In this document: piece after piece, positions 9,049 to 17,754 of the stretch
How the letters are laid out: the number at the start of each line of letters is the position of its first letter
How positions within the stretch are numbered: the stretch's first letter is position 1
Assembly (NCBI RefSeq): GCF_016482825.1
Contig: NZ_JAEMNV010000002.1
Span: forward strand, 434,001-498,000
Origin: Antrihabitans stalagmiti
GTDB taxonomy: Bacteria; Actinomycetota; Actinomycetes; Mycobacteriales; Mycobacteriaceae
Length of the DNA stretch: 64,000 nucleotides
Direction: 5' to 3'
The notes under the pieces: model-generated
What the model was told of the DNA's origin: nothing
The model's database searches: none
The model's input: only the letters and a program-made list of their open reading frames with translations
Position numbers and translations under genes: made by a program

Positions 9049-10008
9049 TCACTTGTCTGCAGCAGGGACTTCCTCGTGCTCGCGGGTCGGCTCGGGGTGT
9101 GGCTGTGGTTGCTGCCGCCCGGATCGACGGGTGCGCCCGAGCACCCGCCAGCCGATCCAGATCACAGCCCCGACGACCGCGAGGAAGCCGAGCCACGGGA
9201 TCGCCTTGCCGATGAAGACCACGACCGCACCGATCGCGTCCAGGAGGGAATTCCAGCCTGCGACGATACCGTCCCAGAAGTTGTCCGGACCTGGGTCCTC
9301 TCCGGGTGGCGGTGCATCTTCTGTCGCGAATTCGATTGTGAGCGTCGATAGTTCGATCTGGTCGTCGAGAGCGCGCTTCTGTGCGGTCAGACCGTCCAAC
9401 TCGGCCTGACGGTTCGACAGCGCGTTCTCGGCTTCGATCAGGTCGGCGGTGTTGGTCGCGCCGGCGATCAGCGCGCGCAGCCGGTCGACCGAGGTCTGTA
9501 GTGCCTTGATCCGGGCGTCGACATCTTCGTATTGCAGCGTGACATCGCTTTTGCTGACCGAGATGCTCGTGACCTTGCCGAAGTCCTGCAGATCGTCGAT
9601 CAGTTGATCCGTCTTGTCCGAGGGAACTCGAACCGTAAGCGTCGCACGCGGTTTCGTGTAGTTGTCGGTACCTGGCTGCTCGGTTCGGTCGTCGATTCGC
9701 CCATCCAGCGACGTCACGCGGTCGGCGACTTTGCGGGCGGCATCGATCGGATCCGAGGCGGTGACATTCACACTGCCCGTTGTGATTTCCTTCCGCGTTG
9801 CCTGGTCGGCACCTGGCGGCGCCTTCATCTGGGTTTCCATGCTGCTCTCGGCGGGGTTGGCGGGCGCGGCGAGCGGCGGCGCCGAATCCATCAGCGCACC
9901 GGGCGATGAGGCGTCGGTATCGTTCGAGGAGTCGCTCTTGGAGTCGTCCCCACAGGCAAGCAGCAGAAAGCTCATCGCGACGAACATCGCGAGCAATAGG
10001 CGCTTCAT
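9049..10008 (-). CDS. DUF4349 lipoprotein
   Basis: A 319-residue predicted lipoprotein: signal peptide MKRLLLAMFVAMSFLLLAC with lipobox cysteine C19. A Ser/Asp-rich linker leads to a DUF4349 domain that starts ITTGSVNVTASDPIDAARKVADRV, contains a long charged helical part (around DVDARIKALQTSVDRLRAL), and ends in a transmembrane helix near residue 265 with a basic cytoplasmic tail. It would sit in the envelope with both lipid and membrane anchors. Function unknown. It is 18 bp downstream of dnaE2 and may be co-transcribed. Confidence 0.8.
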   Translation of the reverse strand: MKRLLLAMFVAMSFLLLACGDDSKSDSSNDTDASSPGALMDSAPPLAAPANPAESSMETQMKAPPGADQATRKEITTGSVNVTASDPIDAARKVADRVTSLDGRIDDRTEQPGTDNYTKPRATLTVRVPSDKTDQLIDDLQDFGKVTSISVSKSDVTLQYEDVDARIKALQTSVDRLRALIAGATNTADLIEAENALSNRQAELDGLTAQKRALDDQIELSTLTIEFATEDAPPPGEDPGPDNFWDGIVAGWNSLLDAIGAVVVFIGKAIPWLGFLAVVGAVIWIGWRVLGRTRRSGRQQPQPHPEPTREHEEVPAADK

Positions 10009-10026
10009 GAACGCAGGGTAGCGGAA

Positions 10027-13000
10027 TCATCGAAAGTCCCGAGACTTAGCGGCTATTCGCAGATCCATCCGTTGTAATCGGTCGGCTACCACGGTCACAG
10101 CCCCCTCTGCGTTCTGCACCTTCCCGCGGACCAGCAGCGCAGGAGCCAACTGCGCCAGCTTCCGATACTTCGCCCACAGCCCGACCGAGCAGACGACGTT
10201 GACCATCCCCGTCTCGTCTTCGAGATTGATGAAGGTGACTCCCGCAGCCGTCGCAGGACGTTGCCGGTGCGTCACCGCTCCCCCGACCAACACACGATCG
10301 CCGTCGGGAACGGCCAGTAGCCGATCGGCTGTGACGACTCCGAGGGCGTCCAACTGCGGCCGTAGAAACTCGGTCGGGTACTTGCCTGGCGATACCCCTG
10401 TCGCCCACACATCGGCCGCGGACAGTTCCAGATCACTCATGCCTGGCAGTGCCGGGGAGTGTGTCGATGCGCCGATACCCGGCAGCCGATCGGGTCGCTC
10501 GCCGGCTGCGGCACCCGCCGCCCACAGCGCCTCTCGGCGAGTGATGCCGAGGCTGCCGAGTGCGCCGCCGGTTGCCAGCGCTTCGGCTTGCGCGGTACTC
10601 AGCTCGACTCGGCCGGTGAGGTCGAGAAACGACGAGTACGGACCCGATTCGCGAGCAGCGACGATCCGTTCTGCGAGTTCGGTGCCGATATGGCGAACTG
10701 CAGCGAGACCGAGCCGCACCACCATGCCTTTCTCCTCGAGGGTCGCCTCGGCGCGACTGGCATTGATATCGGGACCGTGCACGACCACACCGTGGCGACG
10801 AGCATCCGCGACAAGCGATTGCGGGGAATAGAAGCCCATCGGTTGCGCTCGCAACAGACCCGCGCAGAACGCCGCAGGGTGGTGCAGCTTGAACCACGAG
10901 GAATAGAACACCAGCGAGGCGAAACTCTGCGAATGACTTTCCGGGAAGCCGAAATTGGCGAACGCGTAGAGCTTCTCGTAGATCCGGTCGGCGACATTGC
11001 CTGTGATGCCGTGCAATTCCCGCATACCGTCGAACAACCTGCCTCTGAGCTGCTCCATCTTTTCCGGTGACCGCTTGGATCCCATCGCGCGTCGGAGTTG
11101 ATCGGCTTCGGCTGGGGAGAATCCCGCGACGTCAATGGCCATCTGCATCAGCTGCTCCTGGAAGAGCGGAACACCTTTCGTTCGTTCGAGCGAGTTCTTC
11201 AACGCAGGGTGGTCGTAGGTCACCGGTTCCAGACCGTTGTGCCTGCGGATGTACGGGTGCACCGAGCCGCCCTGGATCGGCCCTGGCCGAATCAGAGCCA
11301 CCTCGACGACGAGGTCGTAGAACGTTCGCGGTTTGAGCCGGGGCAGGGTCGCCATCTGTGCGCGAGATTCGACCTGGAACACACCGACCGAGTCGGCACG
11401 TTGCAGCATCTCGTAGACGGCCGCTTCGGTGAGATCGAGCCTGGACAGATCCACCTCGATGCCCTTGAACTCGGCGACAAGGTCGATCATGTAGTGCAAC
11501 GCCGAGAGCATGCCGAGGCCGAGCATGTCGAATTTGACCAATCCCACTGCGGCACAGTCGTCTTTGTCCCACTGCAGGACACTTCGATTCGCCATCCGCG
11601 CCCATTCGACCGGGCAGACGTCTGCGATCGGGCGGTCACAGATCACCATGCCGCCCGAATGGATACCGAGATGTCGAGGGAATCCTTCGATCTGTTCCGC
11701 CAGTTCGAGGACCGCGGCGGGGATATCCGTGTCGACCTCCTTGCCTATGCCACTCCAACGGTTCACCTGTTTGCTCCACGCGTCCTGTTGGCCTTGCGAA
11801 AAACCAAGCGCGCGAGCCATATCCCGAACCGACGACTTACCTCGATAGGTGATGACATTGGCTACCTGTGCCGCATACGCGCGGCCGTACTTGTTGTAGA
11901 CGTGCTGAATTGCCTCTTCCCGCCGGTCCGATTCGATGTCGACATCGATGTCCGGTGGACCGTCTCGCTCCTGCGAAAGGAACCGTTCGAAGAGCAGTTC
12001 GTTGTTGACCGGATCGACATTGGTGATCCCGATCGCGTAGCAGACGGCCGAGTTGGCGGCCGAACCTCGCCCCTGACACAGGATGTCGTTGTTCTTGCAG
12101 AACGACACGATGTCGTGCACGACAAGGAAGTAACCGGGAAAGTTCAGCTCGCCGATGGTTTTCAACTCGTGCTCGATCTGCCGATAGGCCTTCGGTTGTC
12201 GCTCCGGGGTGCCGTAGCGCCTACGGGCACCCGTCATCGCCAATTCGCGTAGCCAGCTGTTCTCGGTATGGCCGGCCGGGACGTCGAACGGTGGCAGCTG
12301 CGGGGCGATCAGCTTCAGGTCGAATGCACACTCACGTCCGAGGTCTGCCGCATTGCCGACCGCTTCGGGATGGGCATGCAGCAGCCTGGCCATCTCGGCA
12401 CCTGATCGCAGATGCGCGCCGCCGGTCGGCGCGAGCCAGCCGGCTGCCTCGTCCAAGCTCTGCCTCGCCCGCACCGCGGCCATCGCCATGGCAAGCCTGC
12501 GACTGCGTGGCGCGGCGAAATGCGCTCCCGTTGTAGCGATCACCTGCAGCTGCTGTTGCCTGGCAATGGTTGCGAGAACGGCATTGCGTTCGTCGTCCTC
12601 GGGTATGCCGTGATGGGTCAATTCGACGACCACACGATCCTTGCCGAACCGTTCGACGAGATCGAAAAGCGCAGCGCCTGCCGCTTCGGCTCCTCCTTGC
12701 GTCAAAGCCTTGCGGACATGACCTTTTCGGCAGCCGGTCAAGATTTGCCAGTGCCCACCGGCCGCCTCCGTCAGCGCGTCGTAGTCGTAGTGCAACTTCC
12801 CTTTCTCACCACCCGCCAGATGTGCGGTTGCGATTGCACGAGAGAGGCGTCGATAACCTTCTTGGCCGCGGGCGAGCACAAGCAGGTGTGTGCCGTCGGG
12901 ATCCGGCGAACCGGTACGGGCGTCGGTGGTATCCAACGACAGTTCGGACCCGAACACCGTCTTCATATTCAGCTCTTTGGCCGCTTCGGCAAACCGGACG

Positions 13001-13335
13001 ACCCCGTAGAAGCCGTCGTGATCGGTGATCGCGATAGCTTCCAGACCGAGTCGAACAGCCTCCTCGACAAGTTCCTCGGGATGGCTGGCGCCGTCGAGGA
13101 AGCTGTACGCCGAATGCGCGTGCAGCTCCGCGTACGGCACCGTGGGTCCGGCGACCGAATCGATCGGCGCCCCCTGATACTCGCCGCGCTTGCGCGACCA
13201 CGCCGGACTGTCGCCGCCGTCGCCCGGATACATCGCCTCCGGGTTGGTCCTGCCTGGCCTGCCGGACAGCACTCGTTCCAATTCCGACCAGGTCGGTGGA
13301 CCGGAGTTCCAGCCCGATCCGTGATTCCAGCCCAT
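10027..13335 (-). CDS. dnaE2: error-prone DNA polymerase III alpha subunit DnaE2 (ImuC)
   Basis: Translesion polymerase of the actinobacterial mutasome, working with ImuA' and ImuB to copy past damage. 1102 residues, normal for DnaE2. The PHP domain begins YAELHAHSAYSFLDGASHP near residue 70; the palm has GRGSAANSAVCYAIG and the catalytic acidic motif PDIDVDIESDRREEAI; the C-terminus has an OB domain (VLVGGAVTHRQRPATAAGV). The N-terminus MGWNHGSGWNSGPPTW resembles mycobacterial DnaE2. A LexA-like box lies 27 bp upstream of the ATG, so DNA damage should induce it. Confidence 0.95.
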   Translation of the reverse strand: MGWNHGSGWNSGPPTWSELERVLSGRPGRTNPEAMYPGDGGDSPAWSRKRGEYQGAPIDSVAGPTVPYAELHAHSAYSFLDGASHPEELVEEAVRLGLEAIAITDHDGFYGVVRFAEAAKELNMKTVFGSELSLDTTDARTGSPDPDGTHLLVLARGQEGYRRLSRAIATAHLAGGEKGKLHYDYDALTEAAGGHWQILTGCRKGHVRKALTQGGAEAAGAALFDLVERFGKDRVVVELTHHGIPEDDERNAVLATIARQQQLQVIATTGAHFAAPRSRRLAMAMAAVRARQSLDEAAGWLAPTGGAHLRSGAEMARLLHAHPEAVGNAADLGRECAFDLKLIAPQLPPFDVPAGHTENSWLRELAMTGARRRYGTPERQPKAYRQIEHELKTIGELNFPGYFLVVHDIVSFCKNNDILCQGRGSAANSAVCYAIGITNVDPVNNELLFERFLSQERDGPPDIDVDIESDRREEAIQHVYNKYGRAYAAQVANVITYRGKSSVRDMARALGFSQGQQDAWSKQVNRWSGIGKEVDTDIPAAVLELAEQIEGFPRHLGIHSGGMVICDRPIADVCPVEWARMANRSVLQWDKDDCAAVGLVKFDMLGLGMLSALHYMIDLVAEFKGIEVDLSRLDLTEAAVYEMLQRADSVGVFQVESRAQMATLPRLKPRTFYDLVVEVALIRPGPIQGGSVHPYIRRHNGLEPVTYDHPALKNSLERTKGVPLFQEQLMQMAIDVAGFSPAEADQLRRAMGSKRSPEKMEQLRGRLFDGMRELHGITGNVADRIYEKLYAFANFGFPESHSQSFASLVFYSSWFKLHHPAAFCAGLLRAQPMGFYSPQSLVADARRHGVVVHGPDINASRAEATLEEKGMVVRLGLAAVRHIGTELAERIVAARESGPYSSFLDLTGRVELSTAQAEALATGGALGSLGITRREALWAAGAAAGERPDRLPGIGASTHSPALPGMSDLELSAADVWATGVSPGKYPTEFLRPQLDALGVVTADRLLAVPDGDRVLVGGAVTHRQRPATAAGVTFINLEDETGMVNVVCSVGLWAKYRKLAQLAPALLVRGKVQNAEGAVTVVADRLQRMDLRIAAKSRDFR

Positions 13336-13361
13336 CAGCTGGTCGTTTCGAAGAACATTCC

Positions 13362-13377
13362 TCGAACGTACATTCGA
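13362..13377. promoter_or_regulatory. LexA (SOS) box before dnaE2
   Basis: The 16 bases TCGAACGTACATTCGA match the actinobacterial LexA consensus TCGAAC-N4-GTTCGA except for one base in the right half. The centre lies about 35 bp upstream of the dnaE2 ATG. The same variant right half (ATTCGA) is found before imuA'. Confidence 0.85.
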
Positions 13378-13457
13378 CCACCGACAAGTCTGCGGCGCGC
13401 TGAATGATAGGTCTGCGTCGCCGCGTCGGACTGGAGCATTGACGACTGCGGGGTTCG

Positions 13458-13479
13458 GAACTTACTGTTGAGTAAGTTC
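13458..13479. promoter_or_regulatory. perfect palindrome before the SDR gene, candidate operator
   Basis: GAACTTACT and AGTAAGTTC form 9-bp perfect arms around the four bases GTTG. It lies 40 bp upstream of the SDR start and about 120 bp from dnaE2. The symmetry and length are typical of a TetR-family operator, but no such regulator is adjacent. Regulation of the SDR gene is inferred. Confidence 0.55.
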
Positions 13480-13518
13480 GGGTCACCGTCGACTCGAGCC
13501 GATCCTAGGAGCCTCCAC

Positions 13519-14451
13519 ATGTCAGCACTGGCCGACCGGCACGTCATCATCACAGGAGCCTCATCGGGCATCGGTAGAGCCTCGGCCGCGGCCGTCGCCG
13601 CAGAGGGCGCAACCGTCTTCCTCCTCGCACGCCGAGCAGAAGAACTCGACGTCGTCGTATCCGAGATCGAGGCAACCGGCGGGCGCGCATTCGCCTACCG
13701 CTGCGATGTCACCGATTCCGTCGCGGTCGACACCACCGTTGCTGCGATTCTCAGCGAGCACGGCCACGTCGACATGCTCGTCAACAACGCGGGTCGCTCG
13801 ATCCGACGATCCGTCTACCGCTCGACCGATCGCCTGCACGACTTCGAACGCACGATGGCGGTCAACTACTTCGGCGCTGTGCGTATGGTTCTTGCGCTAC
13901 TACCCCACATGCGCGAACGAAAATCCGGGCACATCGTCAACATCAGCAGCGCGGGAGTGCAGTTCAGCACGCCACGCTTTGCGGCATACCTGTCCAGCAA
14001 AGCCGCGCTCGACATGTTCACCGAGATCACCGCATCCGAAACCCTTGCCGACAGGATCACCTTCACCACCATCCACATGCCACTCGTCGATACGCCGATG
14101 ATCGCCCCGAGCGGATCACGCAACGCTGTACCACCGGCGAGTATCGAGTGGGCGGCCGCAACTGTGGTCCGGGCGCTGGTCAGCAAGCCCAAGCGCATCG
14201 ATGTTCCGTTCGGCACTCTGGCTCAGATCGGCTCGCTCATCACCCCCCGGCTCAAAGAGCGCGCGATGCACCAGTTCTATCGGCGTTACCCCGACTCCCC
14301 CGCGGCGAAAGGCCTGGTCGTGGAAGCGAAGGACACCGAGGCAAAGGACCCCGAGGCAAAGTCGCACGTACGGCGGACGAACTCGACTCGATCCAGTCGG
14401 CTCGCAGCGAAAGGGGCTCGGCGGCTGATTCGTCTAATGCCTGGAACATAG
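13519..14451 (+). CDS. short-chain dehydrogenase/reductase
   Basis: A 310-residue SDR oxidoreductase. The N-terminal GASSGIG motif (near residue 13) binds NAD(P); NNAG follows near residue 88; the catalytic S-x11-Y-x3-K is NISSAGVQFSTPRFAAYLSSK. The C-terminal 45 residues are an unusual charged tail with an EAKD repeat (EAKDTEAKDPEAK) and a basic end. The start at MSALADRHV is 40 bp beyond a perfect palindrome. Its substrate is unknown; it resembles SDRs linked to lipid metabolism. It is divergent from dnaE2. Confidence 0.85.
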   Translation: MSALADRHVIITGASSGIGRASAAAVAAEGATVFLLARRAEELDVVVSEIEATGGRAFAYRCDVTDSVAVDTTVAAILSEHGHVDMLVNNAGRSIRRSVYRSTDRLHDFERTMAVNYFGAVRMVLALLPHMRERKSGHIVNISSAGVQFSTPRFAAYLSSKAALDMFTEITASETLADRITFTTIHMPLVDTPMIAPSGSRNAVPPASIEWAAATVVRALVSKPKRIDVPFGTLAQIGSLITPRLKERAMHQFYRRYPDSPAAKGLVVEAKDTEAKDPEAKSHVRRTNSTRSSRLAAKGARRLIRLMPGT

Positions 14452-14518
14452 CGACAAAAGCTTCCGAACTGGGACCACGCAAGAAACGGGTCCGGACATC
14501 AGGGTCCGGGCATTAGGA

Positions 14519-14555
14519 AGCCCCGCCGGCGGGTCGGGGGTCTGCCGGCGAGGCT
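14519..14555 (+). terminator. hairpin terminator between SDR and sucrase/ferredoxin genes
   Basis: AGCC...GCCGGC pairs with GCCGGC...GGCT around a G-rich loop, in the 147-bp gap between two convergent genes. No T-run follows on the plus strand beyond TATCTATGTATT, so it is a likely but not certain bidirectional terminator. Confidence 0.6.
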
Positions 14556-14598
14556 ATCTATGTATTCGGCCGACCCCGTGAAAGCGTTACAACCTTTT

Positions 14599-15516
14599 TC
14601 AACTTTCTTTCGCGACCGGCAGCTCGGTCAACGAGACCACCGAAACGGCCTCGACGGGTTTCGGCGCCGCGCCGCAACTTGCGGGTCGAGCGGGCAAGGA
14701 TCGGGATGCCGTGGCCACTCGCCAACTACGACCGTCGATGTGCGAGACGATGATCGTCCCGTCCGCCTCTAGCACCGAGAGCTCCGCCGGACCTGCCTCG
14801 ATGCGTTCCCGGACCGCAATTTCGGCAGCCTGCGCGGCAGGCGAGTAGACACTTCGGCCGCGAAGGCCGTCGATCGCGACGACCCCGGCGAAGGCTGCGG
14901 CAACTACGGCCGCACTTGCAGTGGTATCGAGTCGACCGTAGGTGTAGCCGGTCGGCAACATGATCATCGAGGGCGCGAAGCGATGCCCGCCGGTGTGCGA
15001 GCACTCCCACACCGCATCGGGATACAGCTTGCCGAGTTGTGCTGCGATCGGGCGGCCGTACAGCGCGCAACACTGATCGCGTTTGGCATGCGCGCAGACG
15101 AGGACGACCGGGTTGGCGACTGCCGTTCCGATCCCCGGTGCAGGCCCGCTCAGAGCTGCCAGGTCCAGGTTCAGAAGTTCGTCGAGGTCGGCGATCTCCA
15201 GTTGTTCACACCAGGGATTCTCCGGCCCGGAGTTGACGAGCAGCACGGTTCGGGTGTCGCGACGTGCCGTTCTGCCTGGTCTTCGGACGAGCATCAGTCG
15301 CACCTTCGCCGCGGTGGTCGCACGAGCCAACTCGGCCGACAACTCGGTGCCGAGTACAGCGTCACCGAGCACATCGCGACCCCACGCTCCCGGCTGCTCG
15401 ACACACAACCACGTCGTGACGGTGGCAGCGGTGCCGGGAAGTGGTTCGTCGATCGCGGAGGCGGCCGAACAAGTCAGTGCCGCAACAGCATCCGCGCCCG
15501 TAGTTTCGGCAGTCAC
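14599..15516 (-). CDS. sucrase/ferredoxin-like family protein
   Basis: A 305-residue protein of the sucraseferredoxin-like family, related to thioredoxin-like [2Fe-2S] ferredoxins. The C-terminal half has the family signature CAHAKRDQCCALYGRPIA, then WECSHTGGHRFAPSMIMLPTGYTYGRL, with cysteines and histidines suited to an iron-sulfur or metal site. The GTG start (VTAETTG) is set by the upstream ydeI-like stop: the two overlap by one base in TAGTG. Electron-transfer role is inferred from the family; partner unknown. Confidence 0.75.
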   Translation of the reverse strand: MTAETTGADAVAALTCSAASAIDEPLPGTAATVTTWLCVEQPGAWGRDVLGDAVLGTELSAELARATTAAKVRLMLVRRPGRTARRDTRTVLLVNSGPENPWCEQLEIADLDELLNLDLAALSGPAPGIGTAVANPVVLVCAHAKRDQCCALYGRPIAAQLGKLYPDAVWECSHTGGHRFAPSMIMLPTGYTYGRLDTTASAAVVAAAFAGVVAIDGLRGRSVYSPAAQAAEIAVRERIEAGPAELSVLEADGTIIVSHIDGRSWRVATASRSLPARPASCGAAPKPVEAVSVVSLTELPVAKES

Positions 15517-16091
15517 TAGTGAAACTTCTCGCCGTTGGCGAACATCTCGACGTACTTCGCAATTCTGCGGGCGCGCGTGGCGGGGACGGTCGCATCGTGC
15601 AGACGAAAGTGCACCGCGTACTGGTTCTGCTTGTTCAGGGTGTCGAAAAAAGCTTGTGCGGCAGGGTTTTTCGCAAGTTCGTCGAGAAAGTCCTTCGGTA
15701 GCTCCGCAGCAGCCTGACCCTCGTAGGCGCGGTCCCAGCGGCCGTCTGCCTTCGCGCGATCGATCTCTGCCTGCCCTGGCGGTTGCATCAGCCCCTGTGC
15801 GATCAATTCCTCGACCTTGCCGCAGTTGCGTTTCGACCAAGGACTGCGAGCCCGGCGAGGTGTGAAACTCTGCATGTAGAACTCGTCGTCGATCCGTTTG
15901 ACCTGGCCGTCGATCCAGCCGAAACACAACGCGACATCGAGAGCACCGTCGTAGTTCAACGACGCGTACCCGGTGCCCTTCTTGGCGAACTTGATCCAGA
16001 TCCCCTTCTGCAGGGTGTGATTGCGCGCCAGCCAATCCCGAAAGGCAGCCTGGTCGGTGAAGAACTCGATCGTCTTCTCCGGTTGTGTCAT
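15516..16091 (-). CDS. YdeI/OmdA family protein
   Basis: A 191-residue protein of the YdeI/OmdA (bacteriocin-protection-like) family. The N-terminal FTDQAAFRDWLARNH, the central YASLNYDGALDVALCFGWIDGQVK and FTPRRARSPWSKRN, and the C-terminal RARRIAKYVEMFANGEKFH are all typical. YdeI homologues are reported in defence against antimicrobial peptides, but the molecular role is unclear. It is the first gene of a two-gene unit with the sucrase/ferredoxin-like gene and is divergent from the AraC-type gene with 23 bp between them. Confidence 0.8.
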   Translation of the reverse strand: MTQPEKTIEFFTDQAAFRDWLARNHTLQKGIWIKFAKKGTGYASLNYDGALDVALCFGWIDGQVKRIDDEFYMQSFTPRRARSPWSKRNCGKVEELIAQGLMQPPGQAEIDRAKADGRWDRAYEGQAAAELPKDFLDELAKNPAAQAFFDTLNKQNQYAVHFRLHDATVPATRARRIAKYVEMFANGEKFH

Positions 16092-16114
16092 GGCTCCACT
16101 CTAGAATCTGCGAA

Positions 16115-16960
16115 ATGGCTCGTGACGATGTGTCCAATGCAGCGGTGTCAGGTGCTGATCCACGTGGGGAACCCAGTGCCATTCTGCGACCCGATCTTGC
16201 CGCGCCGCTGCTCGATCTGACCCGTCACCATCCGAGGGAGTCGCTCGCCCCGTTCGTCGACTACCTCTGGATCGTTCGCTGGACGATCTCCGATGTGCAC
16301 CGGCAGCAGGTGCTGCCGCAACCCAAGATTCACCTCGCTGCCGAAGCCGGTCGGCTCCGCGTACAGGGGGTGAGCCGCGAGCCGTTCTATCGGACGTTCA
16401 CCACATCGGGTCAGGTGATCGGAGTTGCTTTCCGCGCCGGCGGTTTTCGTCCACTACTCGGGTCGAGCGTCGGGGCGCTGGAAGGCAAAGTTGTTCCGGC
16501 AGGCGAACTCTGGCCGCACGACGACGCCCCCGTCGCCGCCCGGGGTCTTGCCGAAGAGGATCGCGAGGCGATGACGAAAGGGGTCGAAGACTATCTGGAA
16601 CTGATTGCGCCGGAACCGGATCCGATGGTCGACGAGGTCGATGCGATCGTGTCGAGAATCGAGACCGACACGAGCATCCATCGAGTCGATCAGGTCGCGG
16701 CGCTGGCAGGCACCAGTGCTCGCACACTACAACGGCTGTTCATCGACTACGTCGGCGTCGCTCCGAAATGGGTGATCCAGCGCCGCCGACTGCTCGATGC
16801 TTCCGAACGTGCGCACAGCGGTCCGGTGGTGTGGGCTGAGCTCGCCGATCAGCTCGGCTTCAGCGATCAGGCCCATCTCATTCGAGCGTGGACCGCAGCG
16901 GTCGGCACACCACCCGCGACCTACGTCCGCGAAACGGGCAACTGGGTGCCGCGGGGCTGA
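16115..16960 (+). CDS. AraC-family transcriptional regulator
   Basis: A 281-residue regulator. The N-terminal part (SLAPFVDYLWIVRWTI, QVLPQPKIHLAAE, GVAFRAGGFRPLLG) is the DUF6597-type sensor domain found in many AraC proteins. Two helix-turn-helices follow near residues 185-270 (VDQVAALAGTSARTLQRLF and WAELADQLGFSDQAHLIRAW). It faces away from the YdeI-like gene with a 23-bp gap, so it may control that pair. The ATG at 16115 is supported by this tight spacing; later starts cannot be excluded. Confidence 0.8.
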   Translation: MARDDVSNAAVSGADPRGEPSAILRPDLAAPLLDLTRHHPRESLAPFVDYLWIVRWTISDVHRQQVLPQPKIHLAAEAGRLRVQGVSREPFYRTFTTSGQVIGVAFRAGGFRPLLGSSVGALEGKVVPAGELWPHDDAPVAARGLAEEDREAMTKGVEDYLELIAPEPDPMVDEVDAIVSRIETDTSIHRVDQVAALAGTSARTLQRLFIDYVGVAPKWVIQRRRLLDASERAHSGPVVWAELADQLGFSDQAHLIRAWTAAVGTPPATYVRETGNWVPRG

Positions 16961-16964
16961 ACCC

Positions 16965-17726
16965 CTACTCGGCCATCAGGAAGGGCAGGACATCGGCTTC
17001 GAACTGTCGGTAGTTGTCGCGGTGAATGCTGTGCCCAGTTTTGTATCTGACGACGCGAGAATCCGGGAGCAGCTCGGCGAACGCCGTCAACTTGACGGGG
17101 TCGACCATGCCACCGGGGCCGCCGACCAGCACCAACGTCCTCGCTTCGATGCCGGACAGCCGCTCCCACCACACCGGATTCGGCTTTCTGAACTGCGCGA
17201 GGGCAGTCGATGTCATCGATCTGTCGAAAGCCAGCACCGCACGCGGATGCCGAATGACGCTTGTTCCGGCGTGCCACAGCTCTGGCAGCGTCGGGAAGCG
17301 CCCGGTCAGCGACATCGGCGGGTCACCTGGACGCAGCGGTAGCGGCGACTCTTCGACGACCAGACGACGGACCAGTTCCGGCCGGTCCTGCGCGACCCGC
17401 GAGCAGGCGTATCCGCCGAGCGAGTGTCCGACCAGGTCGATTCGTGTCACATCGAGGTCGTCGCACAGCCGGCGGAGATCGTCGCCGAACTCGTCGAACA
17501 GATAGGACGGCGTGTGCGCGCTGCGGCCATGGCCGCGAAGGTCCGGAATGATCACACGTCGACCACGCTCGAGCAGTGCTTGGGCGAACTGATCCCAGGT
17601 ATGACCGTCACCGCCCATGCCGTGCACGAGCATTACCGGCACAGGATCGATCGATCCCGATGTCGCTGAATCCCGATAGGCGATGTTCACACCGTCCAAC
17701 GTCACCTTCGTTCGTGTCAGCTCCAC
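16965..17726 (-). CDS. alpha/beta hydrolase
   Basis: A 253-residue alpha/beta hydrolase. The oxyanion region is VHGMGGDGHTW, the nucleophile elbow GHSLGG (serine near residue 103), an acidic residue is in LVGGPGGMVDPV and the histidine in KTGHSIHRDNY near the C-terminus. It starts with GTG. It lies 28 bp downstream of imuB on the opposite flank (same strand order reversed: imuB is downstream of no shared leader), and ends 4 bp from the convergent AraC gene. Substrate unknown. Confidence 0.8.
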   Translation of the reverse strand: MELTRTKVTLDGVNIAYRDSATSGSIDPVPVMLVHGMGGDGHTWDQFAQALLERGRRVIIPDLRGHGRSAHTPSYLFDEFGDDLRRLCDDLDVTRIDLVGHSLGGYACSRVAQDRPELVRRLVVEESPLPLRPGDPPMSLTGRFPTLPELWHAGTSVIRHPRAVLAFDRSMTSTALAQFRKPNPVWWERLSGIEARTLVLVGGPGGMVDPVKLTAFAELLPDSRVVRYKTGHSIHRDNYRQFEADVLPFLMAE

Positions 17727-17754
17727 CCGTCGAGCCTATCGACGCTCGAAGGTG

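Noticed and set aside
11098-12252. 384-codon plus-strand frame within dnaE2
   Set aside because: Antisense of dnaE2, no Shine-Dalgarno and no family resemblance.
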